A DNA stretch of 64,000 nt from Actinomadura chibensis NBRC 106107. Its GTDB lineage: Bacteria > Actinomycetota > Actinomycetes > Streptosporangiales > Streptosporangiaceae. The position numbers were made by a program, and so were the translations under genes. Each line of letters starts with the position of its first letter. Within the stretch, counting starts at the first letter, position 1. The notes beneath the pieces are model-generated. The model did not search any database, was not told the DNA's origin, and saw only the letters and a list, made by a program, of their open reading frames with translations. The DNA lies in the NCBI RefSeq assembly GCF_001552135.1, contig NZ_BCQP01000053.1, positions 1-64,000 on the forward strand, written 5' to 3'. Of the stretch, positions 7,019-15,388 are shown piece by piece.

Positions 7019-7846
7019 ATGGGAGCAACGACGCTCATCACGGTGGCGCCCACGGGCGCGGAGTCCGCGAAGGCGGACGTCCCGGCCCTGCCCGTCACCC
7101 TTGAGGAACTCGTCCAGACGGCCAAGGAGTGCGAGGCGGCCGGCGCGGCCGTGATCCACGTGCACATCCGCGACGACGACGCGCGGCCGACGCTCGACCC
7201 GTCCCGGCTGCGGGACACGGTGACGGCGCTGCGGGAGAGCACGGGCCTGATCGTCCAGCTCTCCACAGGGGGCGCGGTCACCGACCCCTACGAGGACCGC
7301 CTCCGCGTCCTGGACGCGGGCCCCGACATGTGCTCGCTCACCTGCGGGACGGTCAACTTCGGCAGCGACGTCTTCATGAACCCCTGGCCGTTCATGGTGG
7401 AGCTCTACCAGCGGACGCAGGAACTGGAGGTCGTCCCAGAGTTCGAGCTGTTCGACCTAGGACACGTCGCCGCGCTGCACCGCCTCCTGGACAAGCACGG
7501 GCTTCCCTATGGCGGCCACGTCCACTGCGACCTGGTGATGGGCGTGCCCGGGGGCATGCCAGGCGACGCTCGGACATTGGTAGCCGCAGTGGAGGCACTC
7601 CCGTCCGGCTCAACGTGGTCGGCGACGGGCATTGGGCGGACGTCCTTGCCCGTCATGTTCGCGGCCCTCTCGGCGGGCGGACACCTCCGCGTGGGCATGG
7701 AGGACACGGTCACCTTGGCGAAGGGCAAGCCGGTGACGGCGAACGTCCAGCTGGTGGAGCGCGCCGCCCAGGCGGCCACGCTCGCCCAGCGCCCGCCGAT
7801 GCCCTCAGCCGACGCCCGCGCACTTCTGGGCACGAAGTCCCGCTGA
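7019..7846 (+). CDS. BKACE family beta-keto acid cleavage enzyme (DUF849)
   Basis: 275 residues, TIM-barrel, zinc-dependent. Members condense a beta-keto acid with acetyl-CoA (3-keto-5-aminohexanoate cleavage enzyme is the founder). Signatures: ITVAPTGAE start, the metal-binding HVHIRDDD, QLSTGG, PEFELFDLGH, GGHVHCDLVMG with a further His pair, and TGIGRTSLPV. ATG 7019 (MGATT) fits homologue starts better than 7004. The true substrate cannot be deduced; no pathway genes adjoin it. Confidence 0.88.
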   Translation: MGATTLITVAPTGAESAKADVPALPVTLEELVQTAKECEAAGAAVIHVHIRDDDARPTLDPSRLRDTVTALRESTGLIVQLSTGGAVTDPYEDRLRVLDAGPDMCSLTCGTVNFGSDVFMNPWPFMVELYQRTQELEVVPEFELFDLGHVAALHRLLDKHGLPYGGHVHCDLVMGVPGGMPGDARTLVAAVEALPSGSTWSATGIGRTSLPVMFAALSAGGHLRVGMEDTVTLAKGKPVTANVQLVERAAQAATLAQRPPMPSADARALLGTKSR

Positions 7847-8144
7847 CCCGCCCCGTTCTTCCCGGCCTCCCCCGGACGCCTTCGGCGCTGTTCGGGTAAC
7901 TTTCGGTGATCTCCCGATATGGCCGCTATTACCATCGGCGGCTCGGGATTATACCGGTCCATCGGGATAGAGAATTCTCACCCCTCCGTCCATATTGATG
8001 CCCCGCGGCCACGTATCACCGCTGGTGGCGGGGGTTCTCGTGCGAGAGTTCCGCGGAGAGTTCGTCCTGATAAGGCCATCTGTTAGCCAATCGGACATGA
8101 TCGGTATATATGGCGGAACTGCGCGCGCCGGTGTGCAACGAAGT

Positions 8145-8162
8145 CTGACCGCATGCGGTCAG
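8145..8162. promoter_or_regulatory. 18-bp perfect palindrome
   Basis: CTGACCGCA|TGCGGTCAG is a perfect 9+9 dyad about 140 bp before the secreted-protein start. Probable dimeric regulator site; the binding protein is unknown. Confidence 0.45.
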
Positions 8163-8239
8163 TAGTGCCGTTTTCCTGGGGGAATGTGGCTGGACCGCCG
8201 AGTGGCCGATCATGGACACGGACGGCCTCTTGATCTTGC

Positions 8240-8270
8240 ATCGAATGTGTTCGATAAATAAATCGAACAC
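8240..8270. promoter_or_regulatory. overlapping inverted repeats before secreted-protein gene
   Basis: Three alternating half-sites ATCGAA/TTCGAT/ATCGAA. The outer dyad GTGTTCGAT-aaataa-ATCGAACAC (8247-8270) is a perfect 9-6-9; the first two half-sites form a competing 6-4-6 dyad (8240-8255). The element ends 29 bp before the ATG at 8300, so it could be an operator over the transcription start or a pair of mutually exclusive RNA hairpins. Confidence 0.5.
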
Positions 8271-8299
8271 ACGGCGTCCAGTCAGAAGTGGGAGAACGC

Positions 8300-8737
8300 A
8301 TGAAATTAAGAGGTGCTCGCCGGGCCGCGGTCGTCACGGGTGCGGCGGTGCTCGCCACCGCCATGAGCGGGGCGGTCACCGCCTCCGCCCGGACCCCGGA
8401 AAGCGTCTGCAGCGCAGAAATCTACGCCGGCGCGATCTCTTACAAGCTCTGTAGCAACACCTACTACATCGGATCCACCGAGTACGGCACCGAGCCGTTC
8501 GCGGCCATCACGAACCATGGCATCGTGTCGGCCAATGTGACCGTCACGCACCAGCTCTGGAACTACTCGACGAATGCCTGGGAGACCGACTCCAGCGGCG
8601 GGAAGCTGGTCGGGGCCGGTTCCTCGACCCAGTACTACAGCCCGTCGCGCCTCTGGCCGTGCGGCACGGACGCGCCGGAGCGCGTCCAGGTCGACTCGGG
8701 CGCCTGGGCCGAACTGACCACCCTCGCGGAATGCTGA
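8300..8737 (+). CDS. small secreted protein of unknown function
   Basis: 145 residues starting MKLRGARRAAVVTGAAVLAT and a predicted Sec signal peptide cleaved near ASARTPES. The mature ~115-residue protein has four Cys (VCSAEIY, KLCSNTY, WPCGT, terminal AEC), probably two disulfides, and many aromatic/Ser/Thr beta-strand-like segments (VTVTHQLWNYSTNAWETD). GGGAGAA before ATG 8300 is the RBS. No family recognised; codon use is somewhat less G+C-biased than that of its neighbours. Confidence 0.75.
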   Translation: MKLRGARRAAVVTGAAVLATAMSGAVTASARTPESVCSAEIYAGAISYKLCSNTYYIGSTEYGTEPFAAITNHGIVSANVTVTHQLWNYSTNAWETDSSGGKLVGAGSSTQYYSPSRLWPCGTDAPERVQVDSGAWAELTTLAEC

Positions 8738-8753
8738 TCTAACCGCACTCACC

Positions 8754-8790
8754 GGTCGGGTTCAGCCGCCTGAACCGCCTGAACCCGACC
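8754..8790. terminator. bidirectional hairpin terminator
   Basis: GGTCGGGTTCAG (8754-8765) pairs perfectly with CTGAACCCGACC (8779-8790) across a 13-nt loop, between the convergent secreted-protein gene and the minus-strand gene ending at 8912. There is no U-tract, as is common in actinomycetes. Confidence 0.7.
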
Positions 8791-8911
8791 CGCGGCGGGC
8801 GCGCGCCACCGGTTCCGGCCGGGCGGTGGGCGCCCGCCGCACCCGTTCCGGCCCCGGCGATCCTGGCGCCGCGCTCCGTCCCGTCGACGGGACTTCCCCC
8901 ACCGGGCCCGC

Positions 8912-9319
8912 CTAGGACGGCTCGCCGGACTCCGTCGTCTTGGCCTTGAGCTCCTCGAACTCTTCCTTGAAGATCGTCTGCTCGTACAGGACGCCGTCCG
9001 GCCACGGGTTCTTCGGCTCCCGGCCGGGCTGCGGGTTGTCGCGCCGGAACTCCTCGTACTGCGATTCCCGGCTCGGCGGGTAGCTGTGCGAGAACATGCC
9101 GGGACGGTAGGTGTAGAGCCCGCCCTGCTCCATCCCGCGCCGGTTGTACTGGTCGTTCCGGCGCTCGGGGTGGATCCGCCGCGACGACGCGAGGACGGTC
9201 ATCGCCAGCCGTCCCACCAGCGCCAGGACGGCCACCACCGGAATGACCCACACCCAGTCGGGCGCGCCGCGGGGAGCGGTGTTGGCCAGGACCGGGTCTG
9301 CCAGGATCGTGGCGATCAT
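8912..9319 (-). CDS. single-pass membrane protein of unknown function
   Basis: 135 residues. A short N-terminus (ADPVLANTAPRGAPD) leads into one transmembrane helix (WVWVIPVVAVLALVGRLAM), then a basic juxtamembrane stretch (SSRRIHPERRND) and a hydrophilic C-terminal tail rich in Tyr, Pro and charged residues. GGGAGGTGG stands 6 nt before ATG 9319. The layout resembles the small protein at 11491-11889. No known domain. Confidence 0.72.
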   Translation of the reverse strand: MIATILADPVLANTAPRGAPDWVWVIPVVAVLALVGRLAMTVLASSRRIHPERRNDQYNRRGMEQGGLYTYRPGMFSHSYPPSRESQYEEFRRDNPQPGREPKNPWPDGVLYEQTIFKEEFEELKAKTTESGEPS

Positions 9320-9359
9320 TTGGGTCCACCTCCCGGTGGGATTTCGGCCTCGCTCGGGG

Positions 9360-10616
9360 TTATCTAGGGATGTGTCCGCTCATGGACGTGTTAACCCCGT
9401 CGGAGGCCCCGTCCGCCCGGGGCGGCGGGCCGCCGACCGTGCGGAGGCGTCCGGCGGCGAGGCCGGGCAGCGCCATGGTGACGCAGACCAGCAGCACGGC
9501 GCTCATCGGAACGGTCCAGCCGCCGGTGGCGTCGTGCAGCGCGCCGAGGCCGAGCGGGCCGAGCGCCGCGATCACGTAGCCGACGCCCTGCGCCATCCCG
9601 GAGAGCTGCGCGGCGGCCTGCGCGTCGTGCGCGCGGAGCCCGATGAACGACAGCGCGGTCGCGAACCCGAGGCCCTGCCCGAAGCCGAGGACGACCGTCC
9701 ACACCCACACCGACCCGATCGGCGCCCAGGTGATCCCGGCGAACCCGACCAGGGACACCGCCGCGATGGCCGGGACGAGCGGACGCTGGTCGCGGGCCCG
9801 CCGCGCGAGCACCGGCACGGCCAGCGACCCCGCCGCCTGCACCGCCGAGACCAGCGCGAGGACGTATCCGGCGGAGGTCTCGTCCATCCCGCGGTCCTGG
9901 CAGATCGTCGGGAGCCAGCCGAGCGACACGTAGGCGAGCAGCGACTGCAGGCCCATGAACACCGTGACGTGCCAGGCCAGCGGCGACCGCCACACCCGCG
10001 CCGCCGCGCCGCGCGCGATCGGCGCGGGCGCCGCCGACCGCGCCGCGCGCGCGGCCCGGCGCGCCCGCGGCAGCCACAGCAGCCCGGCGAGCGTGGCCGG
10101 GACCGCGAGCAGCCCGAGCGGCAGCCGCCACGACGCGCCGAACGCGTCCTCGACCGGGACGGCCGCCCCGGACGCGGCGGACGCCCCGACCGTGATCGCG
10201 ACCGTGTAGACGGCGGTCACGGTCGTGATGCGGTCCGGATGGTCGCGCTTGATGATCCCGGGGATCGCGATGTTGCCGATGCTGATCGCGATCCCGGCGG
10301 CCAGGGACCCGGCGAACAGCGGGAACGGGGCGTCCAGCAGCCGGAGCAGCAGGCCCGCGACGAGCAGGGCCATCGCGCCGACCAGCAGCGTCTCGCCGCG
10401 CGGCGCGCGACGCAGGAACGGCGCGACGAGCCCGTACGACCCGAAGAACACGACGGGCAGGGTGGTGAGCGCGCCCGCGGCCGTCCCGGACAGGCCGAAG
10501 GCGTCCCTGATCTCGGTCAGCACCGGCCCGACCGCCGCGACCGCCGGACGCAGGTTGACCGCCACCAGGACGATCATCAGCAGCGATCCGGCCGTGCCGG
10601 CCCGCCGCCCCGTCAC
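9360..10616 (-). CDS. MFS transporter, CynX/NimT type
   Basis: 418-residue 12-helix major facilitator. The N-terminal VAVNLRPAVAAVGPVLTEI is the hallmark of the CynX/NimT (cyanate / 2-nitroimidazole) subfamily. The long run of hydrophobic helices with a central Arg-rich loop (WLPRARRAARAARS) splits it into two six-helix halves. Its start overlaps the end of the FadR-type regulator gene by 4 bp, so the two form an operon. Substrate unknown. Confidence 0.9.
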   Translation of the reverse strand: MTGRRAGTAGSLLMIVLVAVNLRPAVAAVGPVLTEIRDAFGLSGTAAGALTTLPVVFFGSYGLVAPFLRRAPRGETLLVGAMALLVAGLLLRLLDAPFPLFAGSLAAGIAISIGNIAIPGIIKRDHPDRITTVTAVYTVAITVGASAASGAAVPVEDAFGASWRLPLGLLAVPATLAGLLWLPRARRAARAARSAAPAPIARGAAARVWRSPLAWHVTVFMGLQSLLAYVSLGWLPTICQDRGMDETSAGYVLALVSAVQAAGSLAVPVLARRARDQRPLVPAIAAVSLVGFAGITWAPIGSVWVWTVVLGFGQGLGFATALSFIGLRAHDAQAAAQLSGMAQGVGYVIAALGPLGLGALHDATGGWTVPMSAVLLVCVTMALPGLAAGRLRTVGGPPPRADGASDGVNTSMSGHIPR

Positions 10617-11302
10617 CCGGGCGCTCCGCCGGTCAGCGACTCCAGGACGGCCAGCGTCGGTTCGACCACGGCGGCGGCGGCCGCCGCGGCGGCCGCCGGG
10701 TCGCGGGCGGCGACCGCGTCCAGCACGGCGCGGTGCGCGGCCGGGCCCGCCTCCGGGACGTCCCGGTCCAGCCTGACGTCGCGCATCGACTCGCGCAGGC
10801 GCCCGATGGAGAACCGCATCGCCTCGATCAGCACCGGGTTGCCGGACGCCTCCGCGACGCCGAGGTGGAAGGCCGCGTCGGCGGCGCCGAACTCGTCCGG
10901 CTCGACGGCCTCGTCGCGGGCGCGCAGCAGCCCCGCAAGCCGCGCGAGGTCGGCGTCCGTGCGGCGGCGGGCGGCGAGCCTCGCCGCCTGGACGTCGTAG
11001 CCGAGCTGCACCTCGAAGAAGTCCCGGGCGGACGCGCGGGCCATCCGGTTCAGCAGCGGGCGCGGGTCGGCGGCGCTGCGCACGTACGTCCCGTCACCGC
11101 GCCGCACCTCCAGCACCCCGACGTGCGTCAGCGCGCGGATCGCCTCCCGGACGCACGGACGGCTCACGCCGAGCCGCGCGGCCAGCTCCGTCTCCGCCGG
11201 GATGCGCGTGCCGACCGTCCAGGAACCGCCGCTGACCTGCGCCTGGAGCTGGTCCAGGACGGCGTCGACGGTCGATCCGCCGGGCACCCGGTTCAAAACC
11301 AC
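10613..11302 (-). CDS. GntR-family regulator, FadR subfamily (FCD domain)
   Basis: 229 residues. N-terminal winged helix (GTRIPAETELAARLGVSRPCVREAIRALTHVGVLEVRRGDGTYV) followed by the all-helical FCD ligand domain with metal/ligand residues (D-x-x-FH-x-x-x in AADAAFHLGVAEASGN, and AHRAVLDAVAARD). GTG start at 11302. It is translationally coupled to the MFS gene behind it and has a strong palindrome over its own promoter (11318-11338), so it most likely represses its operon and senses the transported compound. Confidence 0.92.
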   Translation of the reverse strand: MVLNRVPGGSTVDAVLDQLQAQVSGGSWTVGTRIPAETELAARLGVSRPCVREAIRALTHVGVLEVRRGDGTYVRSAADPRPLLNRMARASARDFFEVQLGYDVQAARLAARRRTDADLARLAGLLRARDEAVEPDEFGAADAAFHLGVAEASGNPVLIEAMRFSIGRLRESMRDVRLDRDVPEAGPAAHRAVLDAVAARDPAAAAAAAAAVVEPTLAVLESLTGGAPG

Positions 11303-11317
11303 CCGAACCCCCCAAAA

Positions 11318-11338
11318 GTAAGACGTCTGACATCTTAC
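11318..11338. promoter_or_regulatory. operator of the FadR-type regulator
   Basis: A 21-bp near-perfect palindrome: GTAAGA and TCTTAC outer arms, GTC/GAC inner arms and a central T. On the minus strand it contains TAAGAT, a plausible -10 box, 16 bp before the GTG start; binding would block transcription of the regulator-MFS operon. Confidence 0.7.
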
Positions 11339-11361
11339 CGAGGTGGTTCCGGCGAGTCGGA

Positions 11362-11403
11362 CCCGCGGTGACCGCCAGGAGGGGCCTCAGCGGTCACCGC
11401 GGG
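11362..11403. terminator. 12-bp stem hairpin (terminator)
   Basis: CCCGCGGTGACC and GGTCACCGCGGG pair perfectly around an 18-nt loop, downstream of the minus-strand gene ending at 11491 and upstream of the FadR promoter. Confidence 0.6.
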
Positions 11404-11410
11404 CTCGGAC

Positions 11411-11462
11411 GACGCCCGCCGGGGCAGGGTGTGGGGCGTGCGAGTCGGCCCCGGCGGGCGTC
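11411..11462. terminator. 15-bp stem hairpin (terminator)
   Basis: GACGCCCGCCGGGGC pairs perfectly with GCCCCGGCGGGCGTC across 22 nt. It stands in tandem with the hairpin at 11362-11403; together they would isolate the FadR operon from the upstream minus-strand gene. Confidence 0.6.
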
Positions 11463-11490
11463 GCGCTCCTCGCTCTCTTCGGTGGACGTG

Positions 11491-11889
11491 TCAATGCGGC
11501 TTCGGCGGGCCGAACCGGCGCTTCCCGGGTCTCCCGCGACCTCTCGTCCCGCGAGCTCTCGTCCCGTGTCCAGCGGCCGTCTCCTCGGCACGGGCCGCCT
11601 CCTCGGCGCGGGCCCGTTCGACGTCCGCGATCACCTCGCGGTACGTGACGGACGGGGCCGGGTCGCGGCGCGACCGCTGGGCCGGGCTGCCCGCGATGAT
11701 CCCGCCCTGCACCGGCCCCCGGTTCGGCAGTCCCCCGGTCTCCCGGCGCGGGCGCGGCGGCTTGCGCGCCGCGAGCAGCGTCACGAGCACCCAGGCCAGC
11801 ACCGCGAGGAAGATGACGGCCGGTCCGACGGCCATGAAGTAGGCGTCCCCGACGCGGGTCGAGTTGGCGAGGACGTCGCCGGCGGGCAT
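11491..11889 (-). CDS. single-pass membrane protein with basic tail
   Basis: 132 residues: MPAGDVLANSTRVGDAYF, one transmembrane helix (VGPAVIFLAVLAWVLVTLLAA), then a Pro/Arg-rich cytosolic tail ending with a Gly/Arg run (GTRGRGRPGKRRFG). GAGGAGGTGG before the ATG at 11889 sets the start; the upstream in-frame start at 11907 lies inside that RBS. It shares topology and a VLAN motif with the protein at 8912-9319, so the two may be distant paralogues. Function unknown. Confidence 0.7.
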   Translation of the reverse strand: MPAGDVLANSTRVGDAYFMAVGPAVIFLAVLAWVLVTLLAARKPPRPRRETGGLPNRGPVQGGIIAGSPAQRSRRDPAPSVTYREVIADVERARAEEAARAEETAAGHGTRARGTRGRGRPGKRRFGPPKPH

Positions 11890-11972
11890 GAGGCGCCACC
11901 TCCTCACCCGCGACCCCTACCCGCCGACAGATCTTTAACCGTCCGACAACGGACAAAAGCCGCGCCGCGCGG

Positions 11973-13760
11973 TCACATGCCGCGCGACTGGGAGATGGAG
12001 CCCGAGGTGGCGAGGGTGAACACGCGCATCGACTCGGCGAACTTCGACAGGTCCCATTCGGCGGGGCCCTCGTACCAGTAGAGGTTGTCGGCGCCCTCGG
12101 CCCGCTCGCCCGCGTCCTTGACCGTCTCCGCCCACTTCGGGACGGCGTCGAACACCACCGCGTACGGCAGGAAGCGCGAGAACAGCGCGATCCGCTGCCG
12201 CGACGCCACGGCGTCCCCCTCCGGGATGGCGCCGCGCTCCAGGAACGCGCGGAAACCGATCGTGTGCGCGAGGACGGTCGCGCCGCGCGCCGTCTTCGCG
12301 GGCATGTACTGGCCGCCGTACGCGAGCGCCGCGCCCGCGATGATCAGCGCGAGCCCGGCGAGCGCCCACTCGGTGGTGAGCGCCAGCGCGACCGTCGCGC
12401 CGACGCCGAGGACGGTGATCAGGATGCCGGTGACCGTCCAGCGGGACCGGACGGTGTCGGGCCGCCGCGCGAACCAGCCCTGCTTCACGACGTCCTCGTA
12501 CATCGCGGACCTGACCTGCGCGAGCTTCGTCGCGAACGTCCCGCCGAGCTCGGACAGCTTCACCGCGTCGCGCGGGGTCCCGTCCGGGGCGGTGAGCAGC
12601 GCGTCCAGCAGGATCCGCTCGTAGGGGAGCAGGTCGACCTGCGGACGGTCGAGGCGCCGCAGCGTCCAGTCGGTGCGGCCGGTCCGGGCCCGGTCCTCCT
12701 CCTCGATCAGCAGGTAGCCGCGGACGGCGAGGTCCACGATCGTCGCCGTCACGTCGATCACGTCGGCCTGCTCGTCGATCAGCGTGCCGATCTGGCCGGG
12801 GCGCACCCCGTCCGGCGGCTCGAACTCGTCGCCCGCGACCGGCGCCTGGTCGCCCTCGGCGGCCTTCTTCACGACGACCCGGGCGTCGCGCCCGCGCAGC
12901 AGGTAGAGGGCCGCGACGCCGCCGCCGAGCAGGACGAGCAGCCCGGCGAGCGCCGCGCTCGTCACCGCGTTGACCGAGAACGCCGTCGCCAGCGTGTGGC
13001 GGCGCTCGTAGAGGGCGCGGCCGCCGGTCGTCCCGGCCGGGAGGCCCGCGACGACCGTCAGGTACTCGCCCGGCAGCATCCCCTGCTGCGCGTACACGCC
13101 CTGCGTGTGCGTGTGGTTCGTGTAGTACTGCGTGCAGCCGATCGTGCTGCCGATCGGGCCGGTGAAGCAGTTGACGCTGCGGATCGCGGCGCCCGCGTCG
13201 ACCGTCGCGCGCGCCTCGTCCAGCGGGACCTTCCAGCCGCCGATCACCGGCCAGCGCAGCTCCTCCGCCGCGCCCATCGGCGTGATCGCGCCGCGCAGGT
13301 CGTACTCCAGGACGACCGTCCTGTCGCCGGTCAGGTTCCCGCCGCCGGACACCTTGAGCGTCGTCCGGGTGCCCTTCTCGGACGTCGCGACCTTCGTCGG
13401 GCCGCCGTCCGGGCTGCTCGCCCGCACGTTCTCGATCTTGTAGACGCGGTCCTCGGAGAGGCTCTCGTGGGTGCGGGTCGGGTACGACCGGGTGAACCCG
13501 GAACGCCCCGCGAACCGGTAGACGATCGTCTCCTTCACCCGGGTCACGCCGCGCTGGCCCGCGGTGAGGGCTGCCTCGTCCTTCACCACCCGCTCCGCCG
13601 CGCCCGCCGCCGACGCCGCGCCGCGCCCCGGCTCCGCGGCGGACGCGGGCGCGCCGACCAGCCCGGACAGCAGGAACACGCCCGACACGGTGGCCGCCAC
13701 GGTGGCCGCGGATGTCGCAAAGACCGGCCGCGACCGGAACATCGCCGCAAGAGCAGACAT
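11973..13760 (-). CDS. DUF2207 domain membrane protein
   Basis: 595 residues. An N-terminal signal sequence or anchor (FATSAATVAATVSGVFLLSGL, cleavage near ASAAEPG) is followed by the extracytoplasmic DUF2207 beta domain (ETIVYRFAGRSGFTRSYPTR ... VVLEYDLRGAIT), a transmembrane helix (ALAGLLVLLGGGVAALYLL), a cytosolic winged-helix-like region (DVIDVTATIVDLAVRGYLLIEEE), two more membrane helices and a C-terminal segment containing RFLPYAVVFD and a Trp/Tyr-rich YWYEGP. This is the full domain order of DUF2207 proteins. The frame stays open far upstream, but the divergent peptidase gene fixes the start at ATG 13760 or 13742. Function unknown. Confidence 0.85.
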   Translation of the reverse strand: MSALAAMFRSRPVFATSAATVAATVSGVFLLSGLVGAPASAAEPGRGAASAAGAAERVVKDEAALTAGQRGVTRVKETIVYRFAGRSGFTRSYPTRTHESLSEDRVYKIENVRASSPDGGPTKVATSEKGTRTTLKVSGGGNLTGDRTVVLEYDLRGAITPMGAAEELRWPVIGGWKVPLDEARATVDAGAAIRSVNCFTGPIGSTIGCTQYYTNHTHTQGVYAQQGMLPGEYLTVVAGLPAGTTGGRALYERRHTLATAFSVNAVTSAALAGLLVLLGGGVAALYLLRGRDARVVVKKAAEGDQAPVAGDEFEPPDGVRPGQIGTLIDEQADVIDVTATIVDLAVRGYLLIEEEDRARTGRTDWTLRRLDRPQVDLLPYERILLDALLTAPDGTPRDAVKLSELGGTFATKLAQVRSAMYEDVVKQGWFARRPDTVRSRWTVTGILITVLGVGATVALALTTEWALAGLALIIAGAALAYGGQYMPAKTARGATVLAHTIGFRAFLERGAIPEGDAVASRQRIALFSRFLPYAVVFDAVPKWAETVKDAGERAEGADNLYWYEGPAEWDLSKFAESMRVFTLATSGSISQSRGM

Positions 13761-13802
13761 GGCCGCAAATGGTATCGGCAAAGCATGCGATGATGCCGTC
13801 CT

Positions 13803-14843
13803 ATGGCAGGTCAGTACCCCCCGCCGCCGCCTCCGCCGCGGCCTCCGGCTTCGCCGTACGGGCATCCGGGCTACGGTCCTCCTGCTTACGGGCCGCCGCC
13901 CGGGCCGCCGCGTCCGCCCGGCGGGTACGGGCCGCCGCCCGGCCGGCCCTACCGGTACGTGCCGCTGCGCCCGCCGCCGCGGCGCAGCGCGGGCGGGACG
14001 ATCGCGGGCGTCTTCGGCGGCCTGACCTCGCTGGTCGTCATCGCCATCGTCGCGTTCGCGGTGATCGGCGGGCAGGACGGCGTCGCCGGGACGCGGGCGC
14101 CCGCCTCGTCCGGCGGCGGGGCGTCCGTCCGCGAGAAGGCGACCGACAGCAAGCTGTACCGGACGGGCGCGCTGACGCCCGTCGACTGCCGGCTCCCGCG
14201 GATCCTGCCGAGCGCCGAGTCCATGCGCCAGTTCATGAACGTGCTGAGCGACTGCCTCGACGCCACCTGGGCGCGGCAGTTCGCGAAGGCGGGCATGGCG
14301 TTCGACAAGCCCGACCGCGTGTTCTGGCTGGAGCCGGGGCGCAGCCCGTGCGGGACGTACCCGGCGCCCGGCGCGTCCGCGTTCTACTGCCCGGCCAACA
14401 ACACGATGTACGTGGGGCTGCGGCACGTGGTGGAGACGTCCGGCGGCGAGCCGCTCACGCACTACGCGGTGTTCGCGCGGGTCATCGCGCACGAGTACGG
14501 GCACCACGTCCAGGATCGGGCGGGCATCCTCCTCTACGGCGACCAGCAGATGGAGTCGGGGGACAAGGCGTCGGGCAACGAGGCGAGCCGCCGCATCGAG
14601 CTGCAGGCGCAGTGCTTCGCGGGCGCCTTCCTCGGCTCGGAGCGGACGACGCTGCCGATGACGCGCGAGCAGTACGCCGCGCTGCTCGTCGACCTGCGCG
14701 GGCGCGGCGAGGACCGGCTCCCCCCGGACGAGCGCGACCACGGCACCGGACGCCACTACGAGGGCTGGGTCATCGCCGGTTTCACCAACGGCAGGCTCAC
14801 CGTCTGCAACACCTGGACGGCCCCGGCGTCCAAGGTGAGCTGA
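13803..14843 (+). CDS. neutral zinc metallopeptidase (YpfJ family), Pro-rich N-terminus
   Basis: 346 residues. A cytosolic Pro/Gly/Tyr-rich tail (residues 1-60, many PPP and GYGPP repeats) precedes one membrane helix (GLTSLVVIAIVAFAVIGG) and an extracytoplasmic peptidase domain. The zinc motif is HEYGHHVQ (HExxH) with the downstream ELQAQCFAGAFLG helix supplying the third ligand. Cys pairs (VDCRLP, LSDCLD, SPCGT, FYCP) suggest disulfides outside the cell. Divergent from the DUF2207 gene, with 42 bp between starts. Confidence 0.92.
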   Translation: MAGQYPPPPPPPRPPASPYGHPGYGPPAYGPPPGPPRPPGGYGPPPGRPYRYVPLRPPPRRSAGGTIAGVFGGLTSLVVIAIVAFAVIGGQDGVAGTRAPASSGGGASVREKATDSKLYRTGALTPVDCRLPRILPSAESMRQFMNVLSDCLDATWARQFAKAGMAFDKPDRVFWLEPGRSPCGTYPAPGASAFYCPANNTMYVGLRHVVETSGGEPLTHYAVFARVIAHEYGHHVQDRAGILLYGDQQMESGDKASGNEASRRIELQAQCFAGAFLGSERTTLPMTREQYAALLVDLRGRGEDRLPPDERDHGTGRHYEGWVIAGFTNGRLTVCNTWTAPASKVS

Positions 14844-14893
14844 CGCCCACCCGTCCGTAGGCAAACGTGAGCGGTTTCACGGGCAAAGTGCTA

Positions 14894-14915
14894 GCAAGGC
14901 CGCTTGCAATAGCAA
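14894..14915. promoter_or_regulatory. GCAAG/CTTGC repeat element at XRE gene promoter
   Basis: GCAAG-gccg-CTTGC (14894-14907) overlaps TTGC-aata-GCAA (14904-14915), placing three alternating half-sites just before ATG 14921. CAATAG here could be the -10 box of a leaderless transcript. Likely autoregulatory site for the XRE protein. Confidence 0.4.
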
Positions 14916-14920
14916 GCACC

Positions 14921-15388
14921 ATGACGCAGGGTGGAGACATGGCAGGTTCGAAGGTCGGCTCGATCGGCGAGTACATCCGGGAGCAGCGGACGCGCGCGAA
15001 GATCTCGCTGCGCCAGCTCGCGGACGTCTCCGGGATCTCCAACCCGTATCTGAGCCAGATCGAGCGCGGCCTGCGCAAGCCGAGCGCCGAGATACTCCAG
15101 CAGATCGCGAAGGGGTTGCGGATCTCCGCCGAGGCGCTCTACGTGCAGGCCGGGATCCTGGAGGCGCGCGAGGCCGACACCGACGTGCAGGCCGCCGTCC
15201 GCGCGGACCTTCTGCTCACCGAACGGCAGAAGCAGGTCCTGATCGACATCTACGGCTCGTTCCTCAAGGAGAACGAGGCCGCCGGGGTGTTCCCGGCGGA
15301 GGCCGCCGCCGAGGAGCCGGTCGCGGACGAACCCGCCATGCCACAGCGAACCGAACCAGCACAGCACGGAAGGGATGAGGTCGGATGA
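14921..15388 (+). CDS. XRE-family regulator (Rv0474-like)
   Basis: 155 residues. A Cro/C1-type helix-turn-helix lies near the N-terminus (IGEYIREQRTRAKISLRQLA, then DVSGISNPYLSQIERGLRKP SAEILQQIAKGL), followed by a conserved ALYVQAGIL helix and an acidic tail. The gene order XRE, HbhA-like, DUF2516 reproduces Rv0474-Rv0475(hbhA)-Rv0476 of M. tuberculosis. ATG 14921 is favoured for a leaderless start; ATG 14939 has GGTGGAG but only 2 nt spacing. Its last 4 bp overlap the next ATG (ATGA). Confidence 0.88.
   Translation: MTQGGDMAGSKVGSIGEYIREQRTRAKISLRQLADVSGISNPYLSQIERGLRKPSAEILQQIAKGLRISAEALYVQAGILEAREADTDVQAAVRADLLLTERQKQVLIDIYGSFLKENEAAGVFPAEAAAEEPVADEPAMPQRTEPAQHGRDEVG

Larger units (their letters stand above)
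7847..8299. other. 453-bp intergenic region, less G+C-rich, with two palindromic elements
   Basis: No convincing gene. The region is visibly richer in A+T than its neighbours from about 7900 and holds the regulatory elements of the secreted-protein gene: an 18-bp perfect palindrome (8145-8162) and a triple half-site element (8240-8270), both listed separately. A TATATA stretch lies at 8105-8110, upstream of the palindrome. Confidence 0.6.

Noticed and set aside
11973..14864. A 963-codon minus-strand open frame
   Set aside because: Codons upstream of 13760 are antisense to the zinc peptidase; the signal peptide sets the real start.
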